Positions 27,884 to 37,407 of a stretch of DNA of 64,000 nucleotides are shown one piece after another. How positions within the stretch are numbered: the first letter of the stretch is position 1; each line of letters opens with the position of its first letter. The stretch covers positions 5,532,501 through 5,596,500 of the forward strand of contig NZ_CP034447.1 in the NCBI RefSeq assembly GCF_003952485.1, given 5' to 3'. The position numbers and the translations under genes were made by a program. Source of the stretch: Mesorhizobium sp. M1E.F.Ca.ET.045.02.1.1 (lineage in GTDB: Bacteria > Pseudomonadota > Alphaproteobacteria > Rhizobiales > Rhizobiaceae). The notes beneath the pieces are model-generated. The model ran no database searches, had not been told where the DNA came from, and worked only from the letters and a program-made list of their open reading frames with translations.

Positions 27884-28930
27884 TTAGAGTACGATGTCGG
27901 TCCAGAGCTCGGACGGATCCGGCTCGGCGTCGTTCTGGGCGAATTCGGCGGCGTCGGCGACGATGTCGCGGACTTCCTTGTCGATGGCCTTGAGCTCGTC
28001 CTCGCTCGCCCACTTCTTGTCGAGCAGCCGCACCCTGACCTGCTCGATCGGGTCGTGCTCCGAGCGCATCTTCTGCACTTCCTCCTTGGAACGGTACTTC
28101 GCCGGATCGGACATCGAGTGGCCGCGATAGCGGTAGGTCTGCATTTCGAGGATCAGCGGCCCGTTTCCGGCGCGGCACCATTCGGTGGCGAGCTCGGCGG
28201 CCGACTTTACGGCGCGGACATCCATGCCGTCGACCTGGATGCCGGGGATCTTGAAGGATGCGCCGCGATGCGAGAAATCGGTCTCGGCGGACGAGCGCGA
28301 CACGGACGTGCCCATGGCGTAGCGGTTGTTCTCGATGATGAAGATCACCGGCAGCTTCCACAGCGAAGCCATGTTGAAGCTCTCGTAGACCTGGCCCTGG
28401 TTGGCGGCGCCGTCACCGAAATAGGTCAGCGAGACATTCTTGTTCTCACGATAGCGGTTGGCGAAGGCGAGCCCGGTGCCCAGAGACACCTGCGCGCCGA
28501 CGATGCCGTGGCCGCCGTAGAAATGCTTCTCCTTGGAGAACATGTGCATGGAGCCGCCCTTGCCTTTCGACAGGCCGCCGCGGCGCCCGGTGAGCTCGGC
28601 CATGACGCCGCGCGGCGAAAGCTCCATCGCCAGCATGTGGCCGTGGTCGCGGTAGGCGGTGATCATCTGATCGCCTTCGATCAGCGCCATCTTCATGCCG
28701 GTGACGACGGCTTCCTGACCGATATAGAGGTGGCAGAAGCCGCCGATGAAGCCCATGCCGTAGAGCTGGCCGGCCTTCTCCTCGAAGCGGCGGATGAGCA
28801 GCATGTGCCGGTAGGCGGAAAGCTCTTCTTCCTTGGTGAATTCGGCTGGCTTTGGTGCGGAAAGGTTCGGCGATTTGCCGTCGGATTTGGATTTGGATTT
28901 GGCAGGCGCTTTTCTGGCGGCGGTGGCCAT
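27884..28930 (-). CDS. pdhA: Pyruvate dehydrogenase E1 alpha
   Basis: A 348-residue thiamine-diphosphate-dependent dehydrogenase subunit. The first 30 residues are Lys/Ser/Ala-rich and probably disordered. The core starts with EELSAYRHMLLIRRFEEKAGQLYGMG. The thiamine diphosphate motif is GDGAANQGQVYESFNMASLWKLP followed by IIENN. The phosphorylation-loop region of eukaryotic E1 alpha is present as YRGHSMSDPAKYRSKEEV. Followed by pdhB after 15 bases. The upstream ftsB gene is 176 bases away, enough to hold a promoter for the pdh genes. Confidence 0.97.
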   Translation of the reverse strand: MATAARKAPAKSKSKSDGKSPNLSAPKPAEFTKEEELSAYRHMLLIRRFEEKAGQLYGMGFIGGFCHLYIGQEAVVTGMKMALIEGDQMITAYRDHGHMLAMELSPRGVMAELTGRRGGLSKGKGGSMHMFSKEKHFYGGHGIVGAQVSLGTGLAFANRYRENKNVSLTYFGDGAANQGQVYESFNMASLWKLPVIFIIENNRYAMGTSVSRSSAETDFSHRGASFKIPGIQVDGMDVRAVKSAAELATEWCRAGNGPLILEMQTYRYRGHSMSDPAKYRSKEEVQKMRSEHDPIEQVRVRLLDKKWASEDELKAIDKEVRDIVADAAEFAQNDAEPDPSELWTDIVL

Positions 28931-29106
28931 GCATCACTCCCTGTTGGCGTCTCTTCGCGGACATTTCAGGGAGAGCGATCGCCTCCCCACCGATTTGAGC
29001 GAGGCTAACACGCAAGGGTGCATTGCGCCATGCTGAAAAATGCATGGCTGGCATGCGTCTAAGCGACTAGAATCATTGCGAATAAGTTCGATTAACCGGA
29101 ATTCGG

Positions 29107-29430
29107 TTATTTCGTCGAGGCAGGCAGCATGATGGTGATTTCGTCGGGCTGCGAGAGATTGAGCGCCTTTCGAGCCTGTTCGTCAAGCATGTCCTTTTCC
29201 AGCGTGCCTTCATGGAGGAGCTGGACGCGGCGCTCGAAATCGACCCGGCGCGCCTTGACCGCGTCGAGCTGGGCCTGCAGTTCGGCCGCCTGGGCCTGCA
29301 GCCGATACTTGGAATAGATGCCGAATTCGCCATGATAGGCATGGAAGCCGAAATAGGTCAGGAACAGCACGCACAACGACGGAATGATCAGCCGGCCGGT
29401 GTTTCTCTTCTTGTGCTGACGTGTCCACAT
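29107..29430 (-). CDS. ftsB: FtsB/DivIC-type septum formation initiator
   Basis: A 107-residue bitopic membrane protein. A basic N-terminus (MWTRQHKKRNTGR) is followed by a membrane segment at about residues 14-32 (IPSLCVLFLTYFGFHAYHG), and then a coiled coil at about 38-80 (KYRLQAQAAELQAQLDAVKARRVDFERRV). This is the FtsB/DivIC layout; FtsB joins FtsL and FtsQ in the divisome and helps activate septal peptidoglycan synthesis. The position between eno and pdhA is conserved in rhizobia, and eno-ftsB is also linked in gammaproteobacteria. It ends with LSQPDEITIMLP-like residues common in this family. Confidence 0.9.
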   Translation of the reverse strand: MWTRQHKKRNTGRLIIPSLCVLFLTYFGFHAYHGEFGIYSKYRLQAQAAELQAQLDAVKARRVDFERRVQLLHEGTLEKDMLDEQARKALNLSQPDEITIMLPASTK

Positions 29431-29534
29431 GACCCGAACCCTCGCGGCCGCGAACGCAAGCGGCCATTTGAGTCTTTTTCGCCCGATTGTGCTTAATGGA
29501 CGGTTACGGCCGGTCGGGTCGAGGTTTGCAAGAA

Positions 29535-29561
29535 CAAAAAAGGGCGGGATGTCCCCGCCCT
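29535..29561 (-). terminator. Intrinsic terminator after eno
   Basis: GGGCGGG and CCCGCCC pair around a short loop, and on the minus strand a run of six T residues follows. It lies 24 bases after the eno stop codon. It would reduce read-through from eno into ftsB, implying a separate promoter for ftsB and pdh. Confidence 0.85.
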
Positions 29562-29584
29562 TTTATGGTTCCAAATGAGCCGGA

Positions 29585-30901
<1,317 letters not shown>

Positions 30902-31059
30902 TTAGCCAAAGCACCGCAAAAGGCAATCGGGCCGCCTGCAAATATTGCCGGCGGCAAGAGTCACGATGCGCAAATTTCTGTCATCATAAGTCATGCGCAT
31001 GACCGGCCCTTCTGAACTATGATCGGGTTCGCGCGGGGCGAAACAGGAGGAGTTTCGCC

Positions 31060-31176
31060 ATGTCCCAGTTGAGCGGTATCGTGAGTTTGTTCCTGATCGC
31101 GGCTGCGTTCCTGACGTCGTGCGACAGCCAGAAACCCCAGCAAAGCTCCGTGGAGCTTTTTCACGCGACAGAGTAG
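31060..31176 (+). CDS. Small lipoprotein, 38 residues
   Basis: A short gene with a strong Shine-Dalgarno (ACAGGAGG, 31043-31050) before the ATG. The product starts MSQLSGIVSLFLIAAAF and has a lipobox LTSC with the modified cysteine at residue 21. The mature part would be only 18 residues (CDSQKPQQSSVELFHATE). Aspartate directly after the cysteine is the inner-membrane retention signal known from E. coli. The hydrophobic core and lipobox make chance unlikely. Oddly, the last codons overlap a hairpin with a T-run (31142-31161). Similar in style to entericidin-like peptides, but I cannot assign it to that family. Confidence 0.7.
   Translation: MSQLSGIVSLFLIAAAFLTSCDSQKPQQSSVELFHATE
31142..31161 (+). 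terminator. Terminator-like hairpin inside the small lipoprotein gene
   Basis: AAAGCTCC and GGAGCTTT form an 8-bp stem closely followed by further T residues, like an intrinsic terminator. It covers codons 28-34 of the lipoprotein gene, so full translation would melt it. It could attenuate the transcript or be incidental. Confidence 0.45.
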
Positions 31177-31201
31177 CTCGAACAGAGTGGTTGAGACGTT
31201 C

Positions 31202-31226
31202 AAGGCCCCGGTTCTCCGGGGCCTTT
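31202..31226 (+). terminator. Intrinsic terminator after the small lipoprotein gene
   Basis: AAGGCCCCGG and CCGGGGCCTT form a perfect 10-bp stem around TTCT, followed by T residues (TTTCGCTTT). It lies 25 bases after the lipoprotein stop and also between it and the converging PRC-barrel gene, which it may serve too. Confidence 0.85.
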
Positions 31227-31252
31227 CGCTTTCAGCCAGCCGACCTGGTTGG

Positions 31253-31618
31253 TCAATGCCAGTAAGGCTTTACGTGATAGTATTGGAAGGACGCATCGCG
31301 GGCTGCTTCGCCATCGGCGCCGGTCAGCTCCTTGATCGAGTAGGCCGGCGCCGCCTTGAGCTGGTCCTTGGTGAACGGCACGACATAGCCGCCTCTATCT
31401 TCGTCATAGTCGAGCGTCGCCCACGGAACGGCATGATATTTCTCGCCCATGCCGAGAAAGCCGCCGAAGCCAATCACAGCGAACATGATGCCGTTCGACA
31501 TCTTGTCGAGCATGACATCCTCGATGCTGCCGATGCTGTCGCCGGCGGTGTTGTAGACCGAAGTACCGATGACGCGTGAGGCGGCAATGGCTTCGGTATG
31601 CCCAGACGGGGTGGTCAT
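31253..31618 (-). CDS. PRC-barrel domain protein
   Basis: A 121-residue protein with a PRC-barrel beta domain (residues about 12-85). The core is ASRVIGTSVYNTAGDSIGSIEDVMLDK followed by GIMFAVIGFGGFLGMGEKYHAVPWATLDYDED. PRC barrels occur in RNA-processing and photosynthetic reaction-centre proteins, and in many small stress proteins of rhizobia, where the role is unknown. The start is the ATG at 31618 with GGAG upstream; the longer frame has no similarity. It lies 85 bases downstream of the dodecin gene on the same strand. Confidence 0.9.
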   Translation of the reverse strand: MTTPSGHTEAIAASRVIGTSVYNTAGDSIGSIEDVMLDKMSNGIMFAVIGFGGFLGMGEKYHAVPWATLDYDEDRGGYVVPFTKDQLKAAPAYSIKELTGADGEAARDASFQYYHVKPYWH

Positions 31619-31703
31619 TGTTGTGCTCCTCTCATTTGAATGTCCGTCTGGACAATGAGGGGAGCGGGCGAAGGTTCCAGACTTTTCCGCCGGCGGCCTG
31701 ATC

Positions 31704-31907
31704 CTAATCGGCAAGGATGAAGGTCACCTTCATATTGACGCGATAGGCGGAGATCTTGCCGTTCTCGATCACGATCTTCTGGTCCTGGATCCAGGCGCCT
31801 TCCACGTTCTTCAGGGTCTTTGCGGCGCGCGCAATGCCATTCTCGATTGCGTCCTGAAAGCTTTTGTTGGACGACGACGTGATCTCGGTGACCCGGGCGA
31901 CAGACAT
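31704..31907 (-). CDS. Dodecin family protein
   Basis: A 67-residue protein matching dodecins, small dodecameric flavin- or CoA-binding proteins thought to store or buffer flavins. The pattern VARVTEITSSSNKSFQDAIENGIARAAKTLKNVEGAWIQDQK, then YRVNMKVTFIL, is typical; the tryptophan in GAWI corresponds to the flavin-stacking aromatic residue. The start is the ATG at 31907 with AGGAGG upstream. Same strand as the PRC-barrel gene, perhaps sharing a stress promoter in the 140 bases before the next gene, which runs divergently. Confidence 0.92.
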   Translation of the reverse strand: MSVARVTEITSSSNKSFQDAIENGIARAAKTLKNVEGAWIQDQKIVIENGKISAYRVNMKVTFILAD

Positions 31908-32047
31908 GGCTTCCTCCTGCCAACGCACTCAGTTGCGAAGAAGAGCGTACAGCCGGCGGTTGCCAGCGACAAGCCAGACGAGATTGCAGGCTCGCCAGCA
32001 TTGGCTCCCCGTCGCATTGCATGGCATTGTCGCATCAGGGGGTGGCG

Positions 32048-32737
32048 ATGAGCGGAAAGCGCAATCGGCGGCAGACCAGTGTGCAAGCGCCGGCGCCGGT
32101 GGTCGACGCCAACGCCGCCAATGCGTCCAGCGGATACTTCTTTGCCGGCGGCATGGGCCTGATCGGCATATTGATCGTCTGGTGGTTCGAGCTCCCACTC
32201 AACTTCGACGTCACGGATCGCGAATTCAATCCGCTGATCTTCATCCCCGTCGTATTCGTCCTCATTGCGCTCTACTCGCTGCTGAAGGCGATCCGCGACA
32301 CGTTGCGGGTTCGCAAGTTCGGCACGACGACACTTGTCGCCGGACCCGCGACGGCCGGCCGGCGCTTCGAAGGTTCGGTACGATCAAGCCGCGATCTGGC
32401 GCCGGACGGCGACTACACGGTGCAACTGAAGTGCATCCGCACCTACCGGGTCGGCGGCCCGATCGTGAACACCAGCGGGACGCAAAAATCGACCTACAAG
32501 GACGAGCTCAAATGGCAGGAAACGATCGCCGTGCCATGCGCGTCGATCCGGTCGAGCGCAGGCATTCCCTTCGCTTTCCAGATACCGCCCGAGGCGCTGG
32601 CCTCCAAAGGGCCGCCGATATATGAGCGGGTGGATGGCAATGTGCGATGGATCCTGACCGTCAGCGCTCCCATGCGGGGGCTGGACTACTACGCCGTCTT
32701 CGCAATCGACATGCGTGGCGCCGGAAGCAGAGAATGA
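32048..32737 (+). CDS. Hypothetical membrane protein (DUF3592-like layout)
   Basis: A 229-residue protein with two membrane segments, about residues 28-47 (GYFFAGGMGLIGILIVWWF) and 65-84 (NPLIFIPVVFVLIALYSLLK). A C-terminal beta-rich soluble domain (about 95-225) follows, with PATAGRRFEGSVRSSRDLAPDGDYTVQLKCIRTY and IPFAFQIPPEAL. This two-helix plus beta-domain arrangement resembles DUF3592 proteins, but that is a guess from layout. The start is the ATG at 32048, preceded by a GGGGGTGG stretch. Stands alone; convergent with kdsA. Function unknown. Confidence 0.75.
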   Translation: MSGKRNRRQTSVQAPAPVVDANAANASSGYFFAGGMGLIGILIVWWFELPLNFDVTDREFNPLIFIPVVFVLIALYSLLKAIRDTLRVRKFGTTTLVAGPATAGRRFEGSVRSSRDLAPDGDYTVQLKCIRTYRVGGPIVNTSGTQKSTYKDELKWQETIAVPCASIRSSAGIPFAFQIPPEALASKGPPIYERVDGNVRWILTVSAPMRGLDYYAVFAIDMRGAGSRE

Positions 32738-32748
32738 CGGGGCGGGAC

Positions 32749-33594
32749 TTAGCGCCCCTTTGCGACGCGGTCGAATGCCATCAGCTTTTCCAGCAAGGCC
32801 GGCATGTCCTTGAGAGGCACCATGTTGGGGCCGTCGGAAGAGGTCGAGTTGTCCGGATCATGGTGGGTCTCGATGAAGACCCCGGCGACGCCGACGGCGA
32901 CGGCTGCGCAGGCCAGTGTTGCCACGAAGCGCCGCTCACCGCCGGAGGAGGCGCCCTGCCCGCCCGGCTGCTGCACGGAATGAGTGGCGTCGAAAATCAC
33001 CGGCGCGCCGATCTCGGCCATGATCGGCAGCGCGCGCATGTCCGACACCAGCGTGTTGTAGCCGAAGGATGCGCCGCGCTCGGTGACCAGCACGTTCGGG
33101 TTGCCGGAACCCGTGATCTTGGCGACGACATTCTTCATGTCCCAGGGCGCGAGGAACTGGCCCTTCTTCACGTTGACGATTTTGCCGGTCCGCGCAGCGG
33201 CGACAAGCATGTCGGTCTGGCGCGAAAGGAAGGCCGGTATCTGCAGGACGTCGACATGCGGCGCCACGATCGCGCATTGCTCCTCGGTGTGGACGTCGGT
33301 CAGCACCGGCAGTGAAAACGTCTTGCGCAGATCGTCAAAGATGGGCATCGCCGCGTCGAGCCCGGCTCCGCGCGTCGCCGACAGCGAGGTGCGGTTAGCC
33401 TTGTCGTAGCTCGTCTTATAGACGAGGCCGATGCCCAGCCGCTCAGTCAGTTCCTTCAGCGCGCCGGCCATGTCGAAGGCGTGCTGGCGCGATTCGAGCT
33501 GGCATGGGCCGGCGATGAGCGACAAAGGCGCATTGTTCGCGAAGACGACCTTGCCGACAGTTACCGATGTATTAGGCGCCAGGGGCTCGCTCAT
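32749..33594 (-). CDS. kdsA: 3-deoxy-8-phosphooctulonate (KDO-8-P) synthase
   Basis: A 281-residue enzyme that condenses phosphoenolpyruvate with arabinose 5-phosphate, the first committed step to KDO of lipopolysaccharide. Signatures include LSLIAGPCQLESRQHAF, YKTSYDKANRTSLSATRGAGLD, LPVLTDVHTEEQ and ATHSVQQPGGQGASSGGERRFV. The asparagine in KANR and the absence of a metal-site cysteine near residue 20 suggest the metal-independent class, though GPC is present, so this needs structural comparison. Overlaps the preceding glyoxalase-like gene by 4 bases. Confidence 0.96.
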   Translation of the reverse strand: MSEPLAPNTSVTVGKVVFANNAPLSLIAGPCQLESRQHAFDMAGALKELTERLGIGLVYKTSYDKANRTSLSATRGAGLDAAMPIFDDLRKTFSLPVLTDVHTEEQCAIVAPHVDVLQIPAFLSRQTDMLVAAARTGKIVNVKKGQFLAPWDMKNVVAKITGSGNPNVLVTERGASFGYNTLVSDMRALPIMAEIGAPVIFDATHSVQQPGGQGASSGGERRFVATLACAAVAVGVAGVFIETHHDPDNSTSSDGPNMVPLKDMPALLEKLMAFDRVAKGR

Positions 33595-34466
33595 GGGATC
33601 TCCCGAAAGATGAAGGCCGCGCCCTGACCGGGCGCCGGCGGCACGACAATATCGTTGCCGCTCATGTTGTGTTCGATCGCGTTCGTTGCAAGCAGGCGCG
33701 CGGCGGCGGCCGTGTCGCGGATCGAGAAAATGACCGCCGCAAAACGCATATCCGAAGAGACCCCCGCCGAGAGACCGAAGCGTGAGGCAAATGCGTCGGG
33801 CGCCATGATGCTCAGGATGGCGTTGGGCAACTCAACCTTGTCGCCCGCTTCCACCCTCTTGCCGGCAGCGGTGGACACCAGCCCGGCCTGGCTCGAAGGC
33901 CTGTCGCTGACCGCGACGATCTCGACGATGCCGGTCGCCCCATTGGCGTGAGCCTGCAGCGCGGTGCGGTCGATGTTCGGCGCGTTGATGCGCTCGCAGG
34001 CGAAGAGGAATGCGTCCGTTGCCTCCCTGCCGGTCGCGAATGCCAGTTTGAACGACGCCATATCGCTTTTCCCGCCCGCGTCGGTGAAGGCGCGCGAAAA
34101 GCTCAGCGTATCTCCCGCCGACACTCCCGCCTCGACATAGCGCGCGTGGTCGGCATCGGCATCGGCCGTGCCGAAAACGATAGCGGAAAAACCCTCGTCG
34201 CCGAGCTTGTTGCGGTAAAGGCGGTCGCGCGCGACGAAGACGTTGCCTTCGCCTATCGCCCTCACCGCCGTTTGCTCATCGCTGATGGCCAGCGGCTCCA
34301 GATAGGTTCCATCGGCGAGAAAAACACAAGCGTTCTCGGTTCCGAAAGGATGGACGCCGGTTGGCGCAACGATAAAGCCGAGCGACGAGAGGCGCTGCCT
34401 CGCGACCTCGAGGCTCCGTGTGGGCAGAACCAAATGGTCGAGCGGGTGGGTCGAAGTTTCGATCAT
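33591..34466 (-). CDS. VOC/glyoxalase-like domain protein
   Basis: A 291-residue protein of the vicinal-oxygen-chelate superfamily. The N-terminus (STHPLDHLVLPTRSLEVARQRLSSLGFIVAPTGVHPFGTENACVFLADGTYLEPLAI) is the glyoxalase-like domain found in larger VOC proteins, with a histidine and a glutamate that could bind metal. The C-terminal half has a second, weaker repeat. Family members include dioxygenases and isomerases; many are of unknown function. Translationally coupled (ATGA) to kdsA downstream. Nothing in the sequence links it clearly to KDO synthesis. Confidence 0.85.
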   Translation of the reverse strand: MIETSTHPLDHLVLPTRSLEVARQRLSSLGFIVAPTGVHPFGTENACVFLADGTYLEPLAISDEQTAVRAIGEGNVFVARDRLYRNKLGDEGFSAIVFGTADADADHARYVEAGVSAGDTLSFSRAFTDAGGKSDMASFKLAFATGREATDAFLFACERINAPNIDRTALQAHANGATGIVEIVAVSDRPSSQAGLVSTAAGKRVEAGDKVELPNAILSIMAPDAFASRFGLSAGVSSDMRFAAVIFSIRDTAAAARLLATNAIEHNMSGNDIVVPPAPGQGAAFIFREIP

Positions 34467-34536
34467 GCCGGCGCGGTTTGCCTCATTCCGGGAACGGGTT
34501 CAAGGCCCGGCGTCAGCGAAGCGACTGGCCGCTGGT

Positions 34537-34827
34537 TCAGGCGGCGGCCACGACGTCCGCCGAATAGCGCAGTTCGCGCAACGGCTTCACCCTGCTGGTC
34601 GTCTCCGCATAGATCGGATGTGCCTTATAGGCAGCGAGGGCTGCCTCGTCCTCAAATTCAGCATAGACGACCACATCGATCGCGTTGGAGAACAGATCGA
34701 CCTTGGTGTTGAGCGTCACCTCGAAATGTTTCGAGTGCGGGATATGGCCCAGTGCCTGCAGGCCGGACCGCACGGCCCCCACATCTTCCTTGCGCCTGAC
34801 GCTGAAGAAAACGATGTGCCGGATCAA
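34537..34827 (-). CDS. Dabb family (stress-responsive A/B barrel) protein
   Basis: A 96-residue dimeric alpha/beta-barrel protein. The family pattern is clear: IRHIVFFSVRR at the start, LGHIPHSKHFEVTLNTKVDL in the middle and DVVVYAEFEDEAALAAYKAHPIY near residues 50-75. The start is a TTG at 34827, chosen because a full Shine-Dalgarno (AAGGAGG) lies five bases before it and the family sequence begins there. Dabb proteins are linked to stress in plants and bacteria; some are cyclases. The upstream 44-residue membrane gene is on the same strand. Confidence 0.88.
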   Translation of the reverse strand: MIRHIVFFSVRRKEDVGAVRSGLQALGHIPHSKHFEVTLNTKVDLFSNAIDVVVYAEFEDEAALAAYKAHPIYAETTSRVKPLRELRYSADVVAAA

Positions 34828-34931
34828 TCCAGCCTCCTTGATCGACAGGTGAGCGCGTTTTTGTGGGAGCGGGGCCGTCGCGTCAACCGGCAACGATGTC
34901 GCGCCCTGCAGTCGAGACGGCAGCGCCGGCC

Positions 34932-35066
34932 TCAGGCTGCTCCGGTGACGTAGCGCACGATGCGCGACATCTCCCTGACGGTCGCATCGAGGTAGCGGCC
35001 CTGATTGTAGAGGCCGTCCCAGATCAGGAAGAAGGTGATGGCGACGATGACGATCACATAACGCAT
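34932..35066 (-). CDS. Small membrane protein, 44 residues
   Basis: A short gene encoding an N-terminal membrane segment (residues 2-18, RYVIVIVAITFFLIWDG) followed by an amphipathic, charged tail (LYNQGRYLDATVREMSRIVRYVTG). The start is the ATG at 35066. Support is the clean hydrophobic segment, the balanced charged tail and lack of any competing frame. No Shine-Dalgarno is evident, which lowers confidence. I do not know the function. It lies 104 bases before the Dabb gene in the same direction. Confidence 0.6.
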   Translation of the reverse strand: MRYVIVIVAITFFLIWDGLYNQGRYLDATVREMSRIVRYVTGAA

Positions 35067-35293
35067 GGCTAAAGCTAACGCATGTCTCCGGCCGGAACCA
35101 GAGAGCCTTGGCGGCAATTGTCCGAGGGCACTGCTTTTTGTGCTTCATGCGCCTTCCCGGCAGTTTTGATGCCTCACCCTCGGCGGGCGATGCCTGCGGA
35201 GCCGCGACATGAAGAGCCGCAGCGTGCGACCACAAAAACTCCTTATGCGACCTTCCGGCGCGCCGGTGGATATGGATTCGGCCCTGCCGCGCT

Positions 35294-37267
35294 TCAAAGC
35301 GCGATGCGGTATTTGGCAAATCCCGCCTCGCCCTCGCCCGCCGGCTCGATCTTCAGCGACTTCACCTGATCGATGAAGTCCTTCGCCCTGGGGCCGGTCT
35401 CGAAGACGACGCTGGTTCCAGACAACGGCGCGAACGACCAGTTGCCGTCCGCCGACGGGTTGATCGTGCCTTCGCTGACGATGTAGCGCACGATCACGTC
35501 GCGATTGGTGTCCGGCGCCTCGTAAATGATCTTGGAAGCGTTGATGTCGGGGAAATTGCCGCCGCCGCCGGCGCGGTAGTTGTTGGTGGCGACCACGAAT
35601 TTCGCCGCCGGATCGATCGGTTTGCCGTCGAATTGAAGGTCGACGATGCGGCTTGAGCCGGCGTTGGCCACGCCGCCCTTTGAATCGTATTTCGGCGGCT
35701 GCGACAGGTCGATCCTGTAGGTGACGCCGTCGATGACGTCGAAATTGTAGGACGGGAAATCGGTGTTGATCAGCGGCTCGTCCGCCTTGCCGGCCTCGAT
35801 CCTGTTGAAGATGCCCGCCGACATCTCCAGCCATTCCTTGACTTCGGCGCCGGTGATTTCGACCGCCCGCACCGTGTTGGGATAAAGATAGAGATCGGCG
35901 ACGTTCTTGATGGCGACATCGCCCACCGGAACGTCGGTGTAGTAGTCTGCGCCATTGCGTCCGCCGGCCTTGAAGGGTGCGGCCGCTGAGAGCAGCGGCA
36001 CATCCTTCCACTGCGTGCTCTTCAATATGTCCTTCAGGTACCAGCTCTGCGCCTGGTTGACGATCTGCACCGAGGGATCGTCGGCGACCAGCGCGAAATA
36101 GGAATAGAGCGGCGCGGAGGTCTTGCCGACGGGGCGGCGGACATAGGCGAGTGTCGCCTCGTGATCCTGCTCGAGCGCGGCGATGATGCGCTTGTCGTCG
36201 CCGACCGTCGCCTTGTTCTTGTTGTCGACGCGCTCATAGATCGGCCGCGCTTCGGAGGTCGCCGAGACGACACGCCATTTCGAGCCGTCGCGCTCCAGCA
36301 GCAGGTCGATCAAGCCCATATGCGAGCCCCAGAAGCCGCCCATCACCGCCGGCTTGCCCTGCAGCGTGCCTTTCTCGGTGTCGACGCCATCGAGCGCCTG
36401 AAAATCCTTCTTGCCGGGGAAGACGAGATGCTGGTGGCCGGTGAAGACCGCATCGATCCCCTCGACGCCGGCGACGAAGAACGAGGCATTCTCCATCATG
36501 TCGCCTTGCTTGACGTCGATGCCGGAATGCGAGAGCGCAATGACGATGTCGGCGCCCTCCTCCCTGATCTGCGGCACCCAGGCCTTGGCCGCTTCGACGA
36601 TGTCGCGCGTCTTGACGCTGCCTTCGAGGTTCTTCAGGTCCCAGACCATGATCTGCGGCGGCACGAAGCCGATGACGCCGATCCTGATCGGCTGCTCGGC
36701 GCCGGACCCGTCCTTGATCTTCTTGTCGAGGATGACATAGGGCTTGAGGTAGAGCTTGTCGTCGCGCGGGTTGGCGGCAAGCGCGGTGCCGCGGATCAGG
36801 TTCGCGCAGACGAAGGGGAAATTGGCGCCGGCCAGCACCTTGTCCATGAAGGACAAGCCGTAATTGAATTCGTGGTTGCCGAGCGTCGAGCATTCATAAC
36901 CGAGCAGGTTCATGCCCTTCATGATCGGATGCAGGTCGCCGTCCTTCAGGCCTTTCTCGTAGGCGACGTAGTCGCCCATCGGATTGCCCTGCAAAAGGTC
37001 GCCATTGTCGATCAGCATCGAATTGGCGGCTTCCTTGCGCACCGCCTCGATCAGCGAAGCCGTCCGCGACAGGCCCATCGTGTCGTTCGCTTTGTCGGCG
37101 TAATAATCATAGGGCAGCAGGTTCACATGGATGTCGGTCGTCTCCATGATCCTGAGGTGCGCCTGATTGGCCTGAGCACGGACGGAAAACGGGTGCAACA
37201 TGATCAGCGCCCCGCTGGCGGCGGCGCCGGCCAGCAGCGAACGGCGAGTGACGAGCGGTTGTGACAT
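35294..37267 (-). CDS. cpdB: Periplasmic 2',3'-cyclic-nucleotide 2'-phosphodiesterase/3'-nucleotidase
   Basis: A 657-residue exported enzyme that degrades 2',3'-cyclic nucleotides and 3'-nucleotides for scavenging. A twin-arginine signal (TRRSLLAGAAASGALIMLHPFSVRAQA, residues 7-33) is present. The metallophosphatase domain has METTDIHVNLLPYDYY (DxH), DNGDLLQGNP, LGNHEFNYG and FTGHQHLVFPG. The C-terminal 5'-nucleotidase domain has YLYPNTVRAVEITGAEVKEWLE and ATNNYRAGGGGNFP. The start is the ATG at 37267 with GGAGG upstream; an extension to 37474 would hide the signal peptide. Likely a single-gene unit. Confidence 0.95.
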   Translation of the reverse strand: MSQPLVTRRSLLAGAAASGALIMLHPFSVRAQANQAHLRIMETTDIHVNLLPYDYYADKANDTMGLSRTASLIEAVRKEAANSMLIDNGDLLQGNPMGDYVAYEKGLKDGDLHPIMKGMNLLGYECSTLGNHEFNYGLSFMDKVLAGANFPFVCANLIRGTALAANPRDDKLYLKPYVILDKKIKDGSGAEQPIRIGVIGFVPPQIMVWDLKNLEGSVKTRDIVEAAKAWVPQIREEGADIVIALSHSGIDVKQGDMMENASFFVAGVEGIDAVFTGHQHLVFPGKKDFQALDGVDTEKGTLQGKPAVMGGFWGSHMGLIDLLLERDGSKWRVVSATSEARPIYERVDNKNKATVGDDKRIIAALEQDHEATLAYVRRPVGKTSAPLYSYFALVADDPSVQIVNQAQSWYLKDILKSTQWKDVPLLSAAAPFKAGGRNGADYYTDVPVGDVAIKNVADLYLYPNTVRAVEITGAEVKEWLEMSAGIFNRIEAGKADEPLINTDFPSYNFDVIDGVTYRIDLSQPPKYDSKGGVANAGSSRIVDLQFDGKPIDPAAKFVVATNNYRAGGGGNFPDINASKIIYEAPDTNRDVIVRYIVSEGTINPSADGNWSFAPLSGTSVVFETGPRAKDFIDQVKSLKIEPAGEGEAGFAKYRIAL

Positions 37268-37407
37268 TGCTTCCTCCTCTTCGACAACGCGACAACCCCT
37301 GCCCCTGGGTTCGGAACATGGCGCTGAAGGCACTTTGAGTCCACGTCTGTTGGAAGCCTGTTGATCACGACAAGGTGACGCGTCGATGAAACAGGCTTGG
37401 CGGGCAA

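Noticed and set aside
26375..29008. An open frame of 877 codons on the plus strand, antisense to pdhB and pdhA.
   Set aside because: It lies opposite clear pdh genes, has the His/Asp/Arg/Gly-rich composition of a GC-rich shadow frame, and shows no recognisable domain.
35067..35293. A plus-strand frame across the gap between the 44-residue gene and cpdB.
   Set aside because: It runs antisense into cpdB, lacks a ribosome-binding site and has no protein-like pattern. I see nothing else in this 227-base gap.
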